From Candidatus Hydrogenedentota bacterium (GTDB lineage: Bacteria; Hydrogenedentota; Hydrogenedentia; Hydrogenedentiales; CAITNO01): a DNA stretch of 8,383 bases. The DNA lies in NCBI GenBank assembly GCA_903922535.1, contig CAIXUF010000458.1:1-8383 (forward strand), read 5' to 3'. The position numbers were made by a program, and so were the translations under genes. Under the pieces are notes generated by a model, which saw nothing but the letters and a program-made list of their open reading frames with translations, was not told the DNA's origin and searched no databases. Each line of letters opens with the position of its first letter. Within the stretch, counting starts at the first letter, position 1. Of this stretch, positions 1 through 6,464 are shown in pieces.

Positions 1-1160
1 ACGCGCAGGTGACCGCCATGTACGACGCCATCTTCCACATGCGCTCGCCGAAAGACGCGCTCGACGTGCAGCAGCGCCGCATACAATCCGTGCTGGACCG
101 CTACTACCTCCCGCCCACGGGAACCGTTGTTCCCGCGCGGACGCTCGCATGGATCGTGATTGCGCTCAACGCCGCCGTGCTGGCGGCGGCGCTGGCGTTT
201 ATCGGCCGCGGCATGCGCCGCATGCGCGGGCTGGCGCGGCGTCGCGCCATGGAGGGCGTCGCCTGCATCACCCCGTGGGCGCTGGGTTTCTTCATCCTCG
301 TGCTCGGCCCGATGATCTTTTCAGCCATCGTCGCATTCAGCCGCTACGACGTCCTCCACGCGCCCGAGTTCACCGGCATGGAGAACTGGACGCGCATGTT
401 CGGCTTCCACGCCGCCGGCGGGGGCATGCGCGCAAACGACCCGCTTTTCTGGCGCGGACTTTGGAACACGTTTTACCTGGTGCTGTTCGGCGTGCCCACG
501 ACGCTGATTGCCAGCCTCGGCATTGCGATGCTGCTGAACACAAACGTGCGCGGCATCCGCGCCTACCGTGTGCTGTTCTACGTGCCGGTGATGGTGCCTG
601 CCGTGGTGGCCGCGCTCATCTGGATGTGGATGATGAACCCCGAAACGGGCTTCTTCAACTATGCGCTGAACACGGCGCTGCGCCCGATTGGCCTGGGCGC
701 GCCCAATTGGTTTGGCATCCCCGAATGGTGCAAACCGGGACTGATCCTGCTGCTGGTCTGGGGATGCGGCGGCACCGCGATCATCTGGCTTGCCGGCCTC
801 CAGTCGCTGCCCCGCCAAGTCTACGAGGCCGCCATTATTGACGGGGCCGGACCCTGGCAGCGCTTCGCGCATATCACGCTGCCGTTGCTCACGCCCTACG
901 CGCTGTTTCTGTGGATCATGGGCACCATAGGCGCGCTCCAAATCTTCACCCAGGCCTACCTCATCGCCATGCCGACGAACGGAAACAGTCCCGGTGATTC
1001 GCTGCTGTTCTACGCGCTCTACCTGTTCCAGCGCGCCTTCCGCTATTTCGAGATGGGCTACGCCTCGGCCATGGCGTGGGTGCTTTTCGTGATCACCGTC
1101 GCCGTGTGCCTGCTGCAACTGCGCGTGTCGCGCCGGTGGGTGCACTATGAAAACGAATAG
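1..1160 (+). CDS. Carbohydrate ABC transporter permease (MalF/UgpA type), 5'-partial, with solute-binding-protein-like N-terminal tail
   Basis: This is an inner-membrane subunit of a sugar ABC importer. The frame is open to the window edge (first full codon at 3), and a GTG at 9 is only the first internal start, so the gene very probably begins upstream. Numbering from that GTG, residues 1-36 (MYDAIFHMRSPKDALD and after) look like the C-terminal helix of a family-1 sugar-binding protein rather than a permease start. A membrane anchor follows at about 44-66, a basic stretch at about 67-80, then a permease core of about six hydrophobic segments. The EAA loop that docks the ATPase is at E273-A-A with G279. 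The usual order is a separate binding-protein gene and then this permease, so a binding-domain/permease fusion is the best reading. The stop (TAG, 1158-1160) overlaps the next permease gene by 14 nt. The permease assignment is strong; the fusion is inferred. Confidence 0.88.
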   Translation, partial: AQVTAMYDAIFHMRSPKDALDVQQRRIQSVLDRYYLPPTGTVVPARTLAWIVIALNAAVLAAALAFIGRGMRRMRGLARRRAMEGVACITPWALGFFILVLGPMIFSAIVAFSRYDVLHAPEFTGMENWTRMFGFHAAGGGMRANDPLFWRGLWNTFYLVLFGVPTTLIASLGIAMLLNTNVRGIRAYRVLFYVPVMVPAVVAALIWMWMMNPETGFFNYALNTALRPIGLGAPNWFGIPEWCKPGLILLLVWGCGGTAIIWLAGLQSLPRQVYEAAIIDGAGPWQRFAHITLPLLTPYALFLWIMGTIGALQIFTQAYLIAMPTNGNSPGDSLLFYALYLFQRAFRYFEMGYASAMAWVLFVITVAVCLLQLRVSRRWVHYENE

Positions 1161-1995
1161 CGCGCGCCGCCGGTTCAAATCGTTTCTCACGCACGCGATC
1201 ATGGTTGCGCTTGTGATTGTCTTTGCCATGCCGCTCTACGGCATGATGGCTACCGCGCTCAAGTCGGAGGCGCAGGTGCAGGACGTGTCGTCCATGACAC
1301 GGCTGCTCGTGCCCGATCCGGTGATGATGGACAACTTTGCCAAGGTGTTCCAGCGTTCGGCGTTCTACCTGTATTTCCTCAATTCCCTCTGGCTGGTGCT
1401 GCTCAACGTTGCGGGCGTGGCGGTGGTGTGCCCGCTGGTGGCCTATGGGTTCTCGCGCTTCGACTGGCCCGGCCGCGAGATCGTGTTCTTCGTTCTGCTT
1501 TCGACCATGATGCTGCCGCCGCAGGTGACCATGGCGCCCGTCTATCTCATCTTCTCCACGCTGGGCTGGGTGAATACGTTCAAGCCGCTGTGGGTGCCCG
1601 CGTGGTTCGGCGCGCCCTTCTACATCTTCCTGCTGCGCCAGTTCTTCCGCGGCGTGCCCAAGGAACTCGACGAGGCGGCCATGATCGATGGGGCTTCATC
1701 TTTTGCCACGTTCCGCAAGGTGCTGTTGCCGCAGATCCGGCCTGCAATCGTCGCCGTGATCCTATTTCAGGTGGTGGCGGTGTGGAACGACTTTCTGGGG
1801 CCGCTGATCTACATCCACTCGATGGACAAGATGCCCCTGGCACTGGGCCTGCAGGCCTTCATGACAGACCATATGGCGGAATGGCCGCTGATGTTCGCGG
1901 CGGCCACCATGATGACCATTCCCGTGCTGGCGCTCTTCGCGCTGTGCCAGCGCTTCTTTGTGGAGGGGATTACGATGACCGGGTTGAAGGGGTAG
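1147..1995 (+). CDS. Carbohydrate ABC transporter permease (MalG/UgpE type)
   Basis: This is the second transmembrane subunit of the same sugar importer, expected to pair with the preceding permease. The protein is 282 aa, the normal length for the family. A basic N-terminus (KTNSARRRFK) precedes membrane segment 1 at about 14-34, and five more hydrophobic segments follow. The EAA loop reads DEAAMIDGAS at D175-E176-A177-A178, followed by FRKVLLPQIRPAI. The C-terminus QRFFVEGITMTGLKG is the characteristic ending of MalG-like subunits. The ATG at 1147 lies inside the end of the upstream gene; only a weak GGTGGG precedes it, so translational coupling is likely. No ATPase gene follows: transcription runs into a convergent gap. 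Many sugar importers of this class use a shared MsmX/UgpC-like ATPase encoded elsewhere, which may apply here. The substrate cannot be read from the sequence. Confidence 0.93.
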   Translation: MKTNSARRRFKSFLTHAIMVALVIVFAMPLYGMMATALKSEAQVQDVSSMTRLLVPDPVMMDNFAKVFQRSAFYLYFLNSLWLVLLNVAGVAVVCPLVAYGFSRFDWPGREIVFFVLLSTMMLPPQVTMAPVYLIFSTLGWVNTFKPLWVPAWFGAPFYIFLLRQFFRGVPKELDEAAMIDGASSFATFRKVLLPQIRPAIVAVILFQVVAVWNDFLGPLIYIHSMDKMPLALGLQAFMTDHMAEWPLMFAAATMMTIPVLALFALCQRFFVEGITMTGLKG

Positions 1996-2004
1996 GAGAG
2001 ACAA

Positions 2005-2041
2005 GCAACATCCCCCTAAATCCCCCTTCAAAGGGGGACTT
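2005..2041 (+). repeat. Left arm of 37-bp inverted repeat pair, containing a G/C palindrome
   Basis: This 37-bp segment is the reverse complement of 2128-2164 with a single mismatch (A2018). It contains the palindromic core TCCCCCTTCAAAGGGGGA and begins ten bases after the permease stop codon. The core can form a short G/C-rich hairpin in RNA, so it may act as a transcript end between the convergent genes. It looks like a dispersed intergenic repeat unit, but no second locus is visible here to prove that. Confidence 0.85.
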
Positions 2042-2127
2042 AAAACAGTCGAAACACCTCTGTGTGTTCCAAAGCCCCTTTCCTTGTTCCAGAATCTTAA
2101 CCTGGGTGCGGACCGGGGCTGGCGGAA

Positions 2128-2164
2128 AAGTCCCCCTTTGAAGGGGGATTCAGGGGGATGTTGC
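2128..2164 (-). repeat. Right arm of 37-bp inverted repeat pair, running into the amidohydrolase 3' end
   Basis: This is the inverted partner of 2005-2041, differing at one base (C2151), with the same palindrome TCCCCCTTTGAAGGGGGA. Unlike the left arm it is partly coding: its outer 15 bases (2150-2164) specify the last residues and the TGA stop of the minus-strand amidohydrolase. The 86 bp between the arms (2042-2127) have no convincing gene. The whole 160-bp unit could be a small non-autonomous element or two independently placed palindromes. Confidence 0.85.
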
Positions 2165-3376
2165 CTTCGGATACACGTGGCGGTTGTTGGCGAACATGAG
2201 TCCCTCGGCCAGACGACCGGCATCGCGGATGCGCAACAAGCCCATGTCGATGCGGTCTGCCAGCGTGCGCGCCACCACCCAGCGCCATGCCATGACCGCC
2301 CCAACGCTCTCCTCGGACACCCAGCAGTCGCTTCCCCACGTAATGGTGCGGGCGCTTTGCGCGACGTCGAGGAATTCATTGAGCGCACGCACGGCGGCGG
2401 TGCTGGATATCGTGGGCACCCAGGTCATGCTCGGGCAGACGTTGGTGTAGTTGTGCGCCAGCCCGGCGATAGTGTGAATCCAGGGATATCCCGCATGAAA
2501 CAGCACAAATCGCGTCTGCGGGTACTTCTCCAGGATGGGGATAAGGTGCGACGGGTCTGACCCGCCGATTTGCGCCAGCCCGGAATGGAGTTGGAACGGC
2601 ACGTCCAACTCGGCCGCCAGTTCGCAGCAGCGGTGGAAAATGTAGTTGCCGAACAGCATCCACTGCGCATCGGACAATGCCTCACGCGGCTTGCCAAAGG
2701 CTTCCAGCGCTGCCTCCCGGTTGTCCTCCGCGTAGGTGATGGGACGCCGGTAGGCCTCGGCATTCTTGAACGCGACCACCTTGCCCGCATCGTGCCGCCG
2801 CCGGATGTATGCGCGCATGAACTCCACGTACTCGTCAAGTGTTTTCCCCGAAAACCCGTAACTCGTCCAGGGGTTGAATCCATCCTTGTCCGCGGCGTCG
2901 GCGTGGTGGCCGTACATGAACTTATCCATGCGAAACGTCGGCGCGAACAGGTCCGGATGGCCGTCATCGTCCCCAGGGTTCCAGTAGGTGTCAAGGATGA
3001 GCCGCTCATAGCCGGCACGCCGCAGAATATCGAGGTGCAGGTCCGGGTTTGCGGCGTGCGCCGCCGTAATGGTGTCCGAAACGGCGTCCCAATTGTCCGC
3101 CGTAACGGGCGCATCCAGCCCGTGTGCTGCCAGCAGTCCCCGTTCAAACCACACGTAATAGGTGTTGTGCCGGACATGGTCGAGATAGTCCGCGCGGCTT
3201 TCAGGCGTGTCGCCGGGGGTGTATCCCAGCCAGCCCACGTAGGACTGGGCCAGCAGCGAGGTCAGCGTGACCGGTTGCCGGAAGTTCTCGTCTGGCAGAT
3301 GGTGTTCGTGGTCGGAAAACACGGGCATGTCGAGTATGTCCCGCGTCAGCGAATCGAAGTTGTCCTGGTTGTTCAC
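2150..3376 (-). CDS. Amidohydrolase-superfamily metal-dependent hydrolase (amidohydrolase_2-like)
   Basis: This is a 408-aa cytoplasmic TIM-barrel enzyme by motif pattern. An N-terminal metal site H23-x-H25 lies in SDHEHHLP, and later candidates for metal or acid/base residues are H264 (FQLHSG), H294 (FVLFHAGYP) and D350 (WGSDCW). K204 (VAFKNAEA) could be a further active-site residue. The order HxH...H...H...D is that of the amidohydrolase superfamily; the spacing and the late HSG and HAGYP motifs suit the amidohydrolase_2 group, which includes decarboxylases, lactonases and hydratases. A uronate-isomerase-like role is an alternative. The start chosen is GTG at 3376, preceded by AAGGAA (3384-3389) at 7-nt spacing. 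The frame stays open to an ATG at 3427 and a TTG at 3436, giving up to 20 extra residues with no motif. The gene is convergent with the permeases, and its stop lies in a repeat arm. The substrate is unknown; a sugar acid or lactone is only a guess from context. Confidence 0.85.
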   Translation of the reverse strand: MNNQDNFDSLTRDILDMPVFSDHEHHLPDENFRQPVTLTSLLAQSYVGWLGYTPGDTPESRADYLDHVRHNTYYVWFERGLLAAHGLDAPVTADNWDAVSDTITAAHAANPDLHLDILRRAGYERLILDTYWNPGDDDGHPDLFAPTFRMDKFMYGHHADAADKDGFNPWTSYGFSGKTLDEYVEFMRAYIRRRHDAGKVVAFKNAEAYRRPITYAEDNREAALEAFGKPREALSDAQWMLFGNYIFHRCCELAAELDVPFQLHSGLAQIGGSDPSHLIPILEKYPQTRFVLFHAGYPWIHTIAGLAHNYTNVCPSMTWVPTISSTAAVRALNEFLDVAQSARTITWGSDCWVSEESVGAVMAWRWVVARTLADRIDMGLLRIRDAGRLAEGLMFANNRHVYPKATSP

Positions 3377-3383
3377 GGACGGA

Positions 3384-3389
3384 TTCCTT
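3384..3389 (-). promoter_or_regulatory. Ribosome binding site deciding the amidohydrolase GTG start
   Basis: On the minus strand the sequence reads AAGGAA, followed by seven bases and then GTG. It is the best Shine-Dalgarno match near any candidate start in this frame. The ATG at 3427 has only a GAGG about ten bases upstream. Confidence 0.55.
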
Positions 3390-3495
3390 TCCTTGCGTGG
3401 GAGAAAAGCGTGGGGCACAGACCGCATGCATGTCAAGCCTCAAGGGGCTTTTCTGATAAGATAGCTCCCGGTGTTTTCAGCAAAGGTGTCCTTCC

Positions 3496-4527
3496 ATGCC
3501 CCTGTGTGTCCGAGAAATGTTGGAGGAGCGCGAGGCGCGGATTCTTGCGCCCGGCGCGTGTCTGGCGCGGAACAGCCGCGGCCGCGCCGTGCCCGAGCCC
3601 GAAGACCCCTACCGAACGGCATTCCAGCGCGACCGCGACCGCATCCTGCACACCAAGGCGTTCCGCCGGCTCAAGCGCAAGACACAGGTGTTTCTCGCAC
3701 CCGAGGGCGACCATTACCGCACCCGGCTCACCCACACGCTGGAGGTGGCGCAAATTGCCCGCACCATCGCGCGGGCGCTGTGTCTCAACGAGGATCTGAC
3801 TGAGGCCATCGCGCTCGGCCACGACCTGGGCCACACCCCCTTCGGCCACGCGGGCGAACGCGTTATTGCCGCCGAACTGCCGGAAGGCTTTCGCCACTAC
3901 GAGCAAAGCCTGCGCGTGGTGGACAAACTGGAGCGCCGCGGCGCGGGACAGGGGCTCAACCTGACCTGGGAGGTGCGCGACGGCATCCTGCGCCACTCGG
4001 CGGGCAAGGCCTTCATCTACGGGGACAAACCCAAGGACGGCCCGGCCACGCGCGAGGGGCTGGTCATCAGCGTCGCCGACATGATCGGCTATCTCAACCA
4101 TGACATCGACGACGCCCTCCGCGCCGGGGTGCTTACCACCGCGGACCTGCCCAAGACCGCCATAAAGACGCTCGGCGCCACGGTGTCGGAGCGGATTGAC
4201 CGGATGGTCGTGGGCGTGATCGAGGGCAGCCAGGGCGGCGAGGTGGGCGTCGTGCCCGGGGTGGCCGGGGCCATGGTCGAACTGCGCAACTACATGTACG
4301 CCAGCGTCTATCCCTGCGGGCTCATCGACTCCGAAATCCGCAAGGCCGAGCGGCTGCTGCGCGAACTGTACCATCACCTGCTGGAGCATCCCTCCGAGGA
4401 GATTCTGGAGGGTGATCCGGCGGATTCCCTGCAGCGGCGCACGGCCGATTTCGTGGCCGGCATGACCGACGAGTACGCGATGCAGCTTTACCGGGAACTG
4501 GTGCTGCCAAGGCCGTGGCGGGGATGA
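3496..4527 (+). CDS. dgt: dGTPase-like deoxynucleoside triphosphate triphosphohydrolase (HD domain)
   Basis: This enzyme is predicted to hydrolyse dGTP (possibly other dNTPs) to the deoxynucleoside plus tripolyphosphate in the cytoplasm. The 343-aa protein opens with the family signature DPYRTAFQRDRDRILHTKAF, then FRRLKRKTQVF. The HD metal site is complete: H80 (RLTHTLEV), H109-D110 (ALGHDLGHTPFGH, with H113 and H118) and D203 (YLNHDIDDA). The length is that of the shorter dGTPase-like group, not of E. coli Dgt (about 500 aa). The ATG at 3496 is preceded by AAAGG (3482-3486), a spacing of nine bases. The gene is divergent from the amidohydrolase across 119 bp, and its TGA overlaps the ATG of the phosphorylase gene, so both are probably made together. 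The family call is secure; true dGTP preference is not readable, and members of this group often act on several dNTPs. Confidence 0.93.
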   Translation: MPLCVREMLEEREARILAPGACLARNSRGRAVPEPEDPYRTAFQRDRDRILHTKAFRRLKRKTQVFLAPEGDHYRTRLTHTLEVAQIARTIARALCLNEDLTEAIALGHDLGHTPFGHAGERVIAAELPEGFRHYEQSLRVVDKLERRGAGQGLNLTWEVRDGILRHSAGKAFIYGDKPKDGPATREGLVISVADMIGYLNHDIDDALRAGVLTTADLPKTAIKTLGATVSERIDRMVVGVIEGSQGGEVGVVPGVAGAMVELRNYMYASVYPCGLIDSEIRKAERLLRELYHHLLEHPSEEILEGDPADSLQRRTADFVAGMTDEYAMQLYRELVLPRPWRG

Positions 4528-5213
4528 GCGCGGCACCCATCGGCGTGGTAAGTGGGTCGGGCATGGAATTGGAGCGCCTGCTGGATGTGGTGTATGGAGA
4601 AATCCCCTTCGCCAAAGTGCCTGGTATGCCCGCGGCCCACGTGGCGGGACATGGGGGCAGATTTCTGCGCGGCACTCACGGCGGCAGGCCCCTGATTCTG
4701 CAATGCGGCCGCACCCATCTTTACGAGGGCCATACCCCGGCCGAAGTGGCGCGCGGTGTCGATGTGATGGCGGGCTGGGGCGCCGAAACCATTGTGTTTC
4801 TCAATGCCGTGGGCGGTCTTCAAGCACACCTGAAACCTGGCGATTTGGTTGCCTGTGATGAAGTGTGGGCCTGGCCCTCAACGCGGTACGCGTTTCCCCC
4901 AGCGCAGCGTCCCGACGTGATCCTGTCCGGCTGCGACCACAAGGGCGCCTGCGTCTGGATGCACGGCCCCTGCTACGAGACCCGCGCCGAAGTGGACCTG
5001 CTGCGCCGTTCCGGCGCGGCCGTCGTGGGCATGAGCCTGGTTGCCGAACTCGTCCGCTGCCGCGAACTCGGCCTGCGCTCCGCCGTCGTGTGCTGCGTGG
5101 CAAACCTGTGCGGCGGCTCCGAACCCCTCTCCCACTCGCACGTGCTGGAAAACATGCACGCCGCCGCGGCCCGCATCCGCGCCTGCATCAGCGGAGCGCT
5201 GATGGCGCTTTGA
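4524..5213 (+). CDS. Purine nucleoside phosphorylase, compact trimeric-class (PNP/MTAP family)
   Basis: This enzyme is predicted to cleave purine (deoxy)nucleosides with phosphate, giving the base and (deoxy)ribose 1-phosphate. The 229-aa protein has the phosphate loop VVSGSGM (G11-S12-G13), the RTHLYEG motif (H65, Y67, E68) matching RFHMYEG of human PNP, NAVGG at 94-98, GPCYET with E152, GMS at 169-171, N194, and H204 in SHSHVLENM. In the human enzyme the equivalents of E152, N194 and H204 bind the base and sugar. N194, where MTA phosphorylases have Asp, argues for 6-oxopurines (guanosine, inosine) rather than methylthioadenosine. It is clearly shorter than the usual 270-290 aa: the segment between GDLV and GPCYET is some 20 residues shorter than in human PNP, and the N-terminus is brief. 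The start is ATG 4524 in an ATGA overlap with the dGTPase; GTG 4515 is an alternative. A strong hairpin follows the stop. Confidence 0.85.
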   Translation: MSAAPIGVVSGSGMELERLLDVVYGEIPFAKVPGMPAAHVAGHGGRFLRGTHGGRPLILQCGRTHLYEGHTPAEVARGVDVMAGWGAETIVFLNAVGGLQAHLKPGDLVACDEVWAWPSTRYAFPPAQRPDVILSGCDHKGACVWMHGPCYETRAEVDLLRRSGAAVVGMSLVAELVRCRELGLRSAVVCCVANLCGGSEPLSHSHVLENMHAAAARIRACISGALMAL

Positions 5214-5221
5214 TCGACTCA

Positions 5222-5248
5222 ACTTGCCGCGCCCAAGGCGCGGCAGGT
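5222..5248 (+). terminator. Strong hairpin after the phosphorylase gene, probable transcript end
   Basis: Nine perfect base pairs, TGCCGCGCC (5225-5233) with GGCGCGGCA (5237-5245), enclose a CAA loop. They extend by a G-U, a C-G and an A-T pair. It starts eight bases after the TGA at 5213. No T-run follows, so it is not a classical intrinsic terminator and could instead stabilise the mRNA 3' end. Confidence 0.5.
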
Positions 5249-5272
5249 AATGTAACGTGGAAACAGCAAGAC

Positions 5273-5308
5273 ATGGACGATATGGACTGTATGGACGAAA
5301 TGGACGCC
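5273..5308 (+). repeat. Four 9-bp units of the form ATGGACNNN
   Basis: Units ATGGACGAT, ATGGACTGT, ATGGACGAA and ATGGACGCC lie back to back. The first fifteen bases (5273-5287) are the exact reverse complement of the GTCCATATCGTCCAT portions of the downstream repeat block, so the two blocks could pair in RNA or single-stranded DNA across a loop of roughly 80 bases. No start signal or conserved motif suggests that it is coding. Confidence 0.8.
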
Positions 5309-5342
5309 ACAAATCGAAGAGCCAACGAACACTGTGCCTTCG

Positions 5343-5414
5343 GTCCCCTCCGTACCCTCCGTACCCGCCGTCCATATCGTCCATATCGTCCATATCGTCC
5401 ATATCGTCCATAAC
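5343..5414 (+). repeat. Eight 9-bp tandem units, GTCCATATC type
   Basis: A 9-bp register runs through 72 bp: GTCCCCTCC, GTACCCTCC, GTACCCGCC, then GTCCATATC four times and a final GTCCATAAC (5406-5414). The first three units are diverged and the next four identical, consistent with recent copy-number change at one end. The block lies in the leader of the oxidoreductase operon, 37 bp upstream of its ribosome binding site. It stays open in frame with that gene but is probably untranslated. Confidence 0.88.
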
Positions 5415-5451
5415 AGTTTCTCGGCTTCACCCATACCGTGCAGCCACGCAG

Positions 5452-5457
5452 AAGGAG
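5452..5457 (+). promoter_or_regulatory. Ribosome binding site deciding the oxidoreductase ATG start
   Basis: AAGGAG lies eight bases before the ATG at 5466. It fixes the start there and excludes the longer in-frame version through the 9-bp repeats. Confidence 0.75.
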
Positions 5458-5465
5458 ACACAAGC

Positions 5466-6452
5466 ATGACCGACAAGATCCGCTGGGGCATCCTGGCCAC
5501 GGGGAATATCACGCACAAGATGGTTGCTGGCCTAAAGATCCTGGATGACGCCGAAGTGATCGCGGTGGGTTCCCGAAACCTTGAAAGCGCCAACACCTTC
5601 GCGGACAAATACGACATCCCGCGCCGCCACGGCTCCTACGAGGCACTCTGCGCCGATCCCGAGGTGGACGTGATCTACGTCGCCCCGCCGCATTCCGGGC
5701 ACAAGGACTGCACGATCATGGCGCTGAACGGCGGAAAGGCGGTGCTGTGCGAGAAACCCTTTGCCATCAACCGCGCCCAAGCCAAAGAAATGGTGGCCGT
5801 GGCGCGCGAGAAAAAGCTGTTCCTCATGGAGGCCATGTGGACCCGTTTCCTGCCCACCGTCGTGCAGGCACGACAGTGGCTGAAAGAGGGCCGCATCGGC
5901 ACACCGCAGATGGTATACGCCGACTTTGGCTTCCGCACCGAATACGAAGAGGAAAGCCGGCTGTTTGATCCCGCCTTTGGCGGCGGCGGTCTGCTCGATG
6001 TGGGCATCTACCCCATTTCCTTCGCGGCAATGGTTTTCGGCGCCGTGCCCAACCGCATCGCGGCCATGGCTGAAATTGGTCCGACCGGGGTGGACGACAT
6101 GAACGCCGCCGTGCTCGGTTTTCCCGGTGGCGGGCTGGCACTGGTATCCAGCGCGGTGCGGGCTGAAACCCAGCAGGAAGCGCGTATCGTCGGCACCAAC
6201 GGCATGATTCATCTGACATCGCCGTTCTGGTGTGGCACCCGGGCCGTGCTTGCAGTCAACGGCTCCGACCCCGAAACCTTCGACCTGCCCTATGCGGGCA
6301 ACGGCTACAACTGCCAGGCCCGCGAGGTGATGAACTGCATGCGCGCGGGTAAACTGGAAAGCGCCGTCATGCCGCTCGACGAGTCGGTTGCGATCATGGA
6401 CACCCTGGACCAGATGCGCGCGCAGTGGGGCGTCAAATACCCGATGGAGTAG
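5466..6452 (+). CDS. Gfo/Idh/MocA-family NAD(P)-dependent oxidoreductase
   Basis: This is a cytoplasmic sugar or diol dehydrogenase of 328 aa, close to the shorter members of its family. The Rossmann fold starts at once with IRWGILATGNITHKM, the dinucleotide-binding turn. The signature EKPFAIN places the conserved lysine at K97 (E96-K97-P98). The C-terminal sheet domain carries GGGGLLDVGIYPISFA, with D178 and Y182 as active-site candidates; Y182 stands where some members use His. The pattern CEKPFAIN plus LLDVGIYP resembles the dihydrodiol dehydrogenase/1,5-anhydrofructose reductase branch, so reduction or oxidation of a sugar or its derivative is likely. The start at ATG 5466 is supported by AAGGAG and by the fold beginning six residues in. 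It is followed after 12 bp by an aldo/keto reductase. The exact substrate is not readable. Confidence 0.92.
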   Translation: MTDKIRWGILATGNITHKMVAGLKILDDAEVIAVGSRNLESANTFADKYDIPRRHGSYEALCADPEVDVIYVAPPHSGHKDCTIMALNGGKAVLCEKPFAINRAQAKEMVAVAREKKLFLMEAMWTRFLPTVVQARQWLKEGRIGTPQMVYADFGFRTEYEEESRLFDPAFGGGGLLDVGIYPISFAAMVFGAVPNRIAAMAEIGPTGVDDMNAAVLGFPGGGLALVSSAVRAETQQEARIVGTNGMIHLTSPFWCGTRAVLAVNGSDPETFDLPYAGNGYNCQAREVMNCMRAGKLESAVMPLDESVAIMDTLDQMRAQWGVKYPME

Positions 6453-6464
6453 GAAGGAAAGCGC

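Noticed and set aside
3435..3450. Small hairpin AAGCC-TCAAGG-GGCTT followed by TT on the plus strand, terminator-like
   Set aside because: It has only five base pairs and lies between divergent genes with no plus-strand transcript known to end there.
2570..3799. Long plus-strand open frame opposite the amidohydrolase and into the dGTPase
   Set aside because: It is antisense to a gene with clear metal-site motifs and overlaps the dGTPase in another frame. GC-rich codon bias leaves such frames open.
3433..4536. Long minus-strand open frame opposite the dGTPase
   Set aside because: The plus strand encodes a complete HD-domain protein with all catalytic residues. The antisense product shows no recognisable pattern.
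4878..5411. Minus-strand open frame starting with repeated Met-Asp-Asp units
   Set aside because: It arises from the 9-bp repeats and then runs antisense through the phosphorylase gene. No ribosome site or domain pattern is seen.
5334..5465. In-frame 5' extension of the Gfo/Idh/MocA gene from a GTG at 5334 through the 9-bp repeats
   Set aside because: The ATG at 5466 has a strong AAGGAG site, and the Rossmann fold begins six residues later. The extension would be a repetitive VHI/VPS peptide of no known domain.
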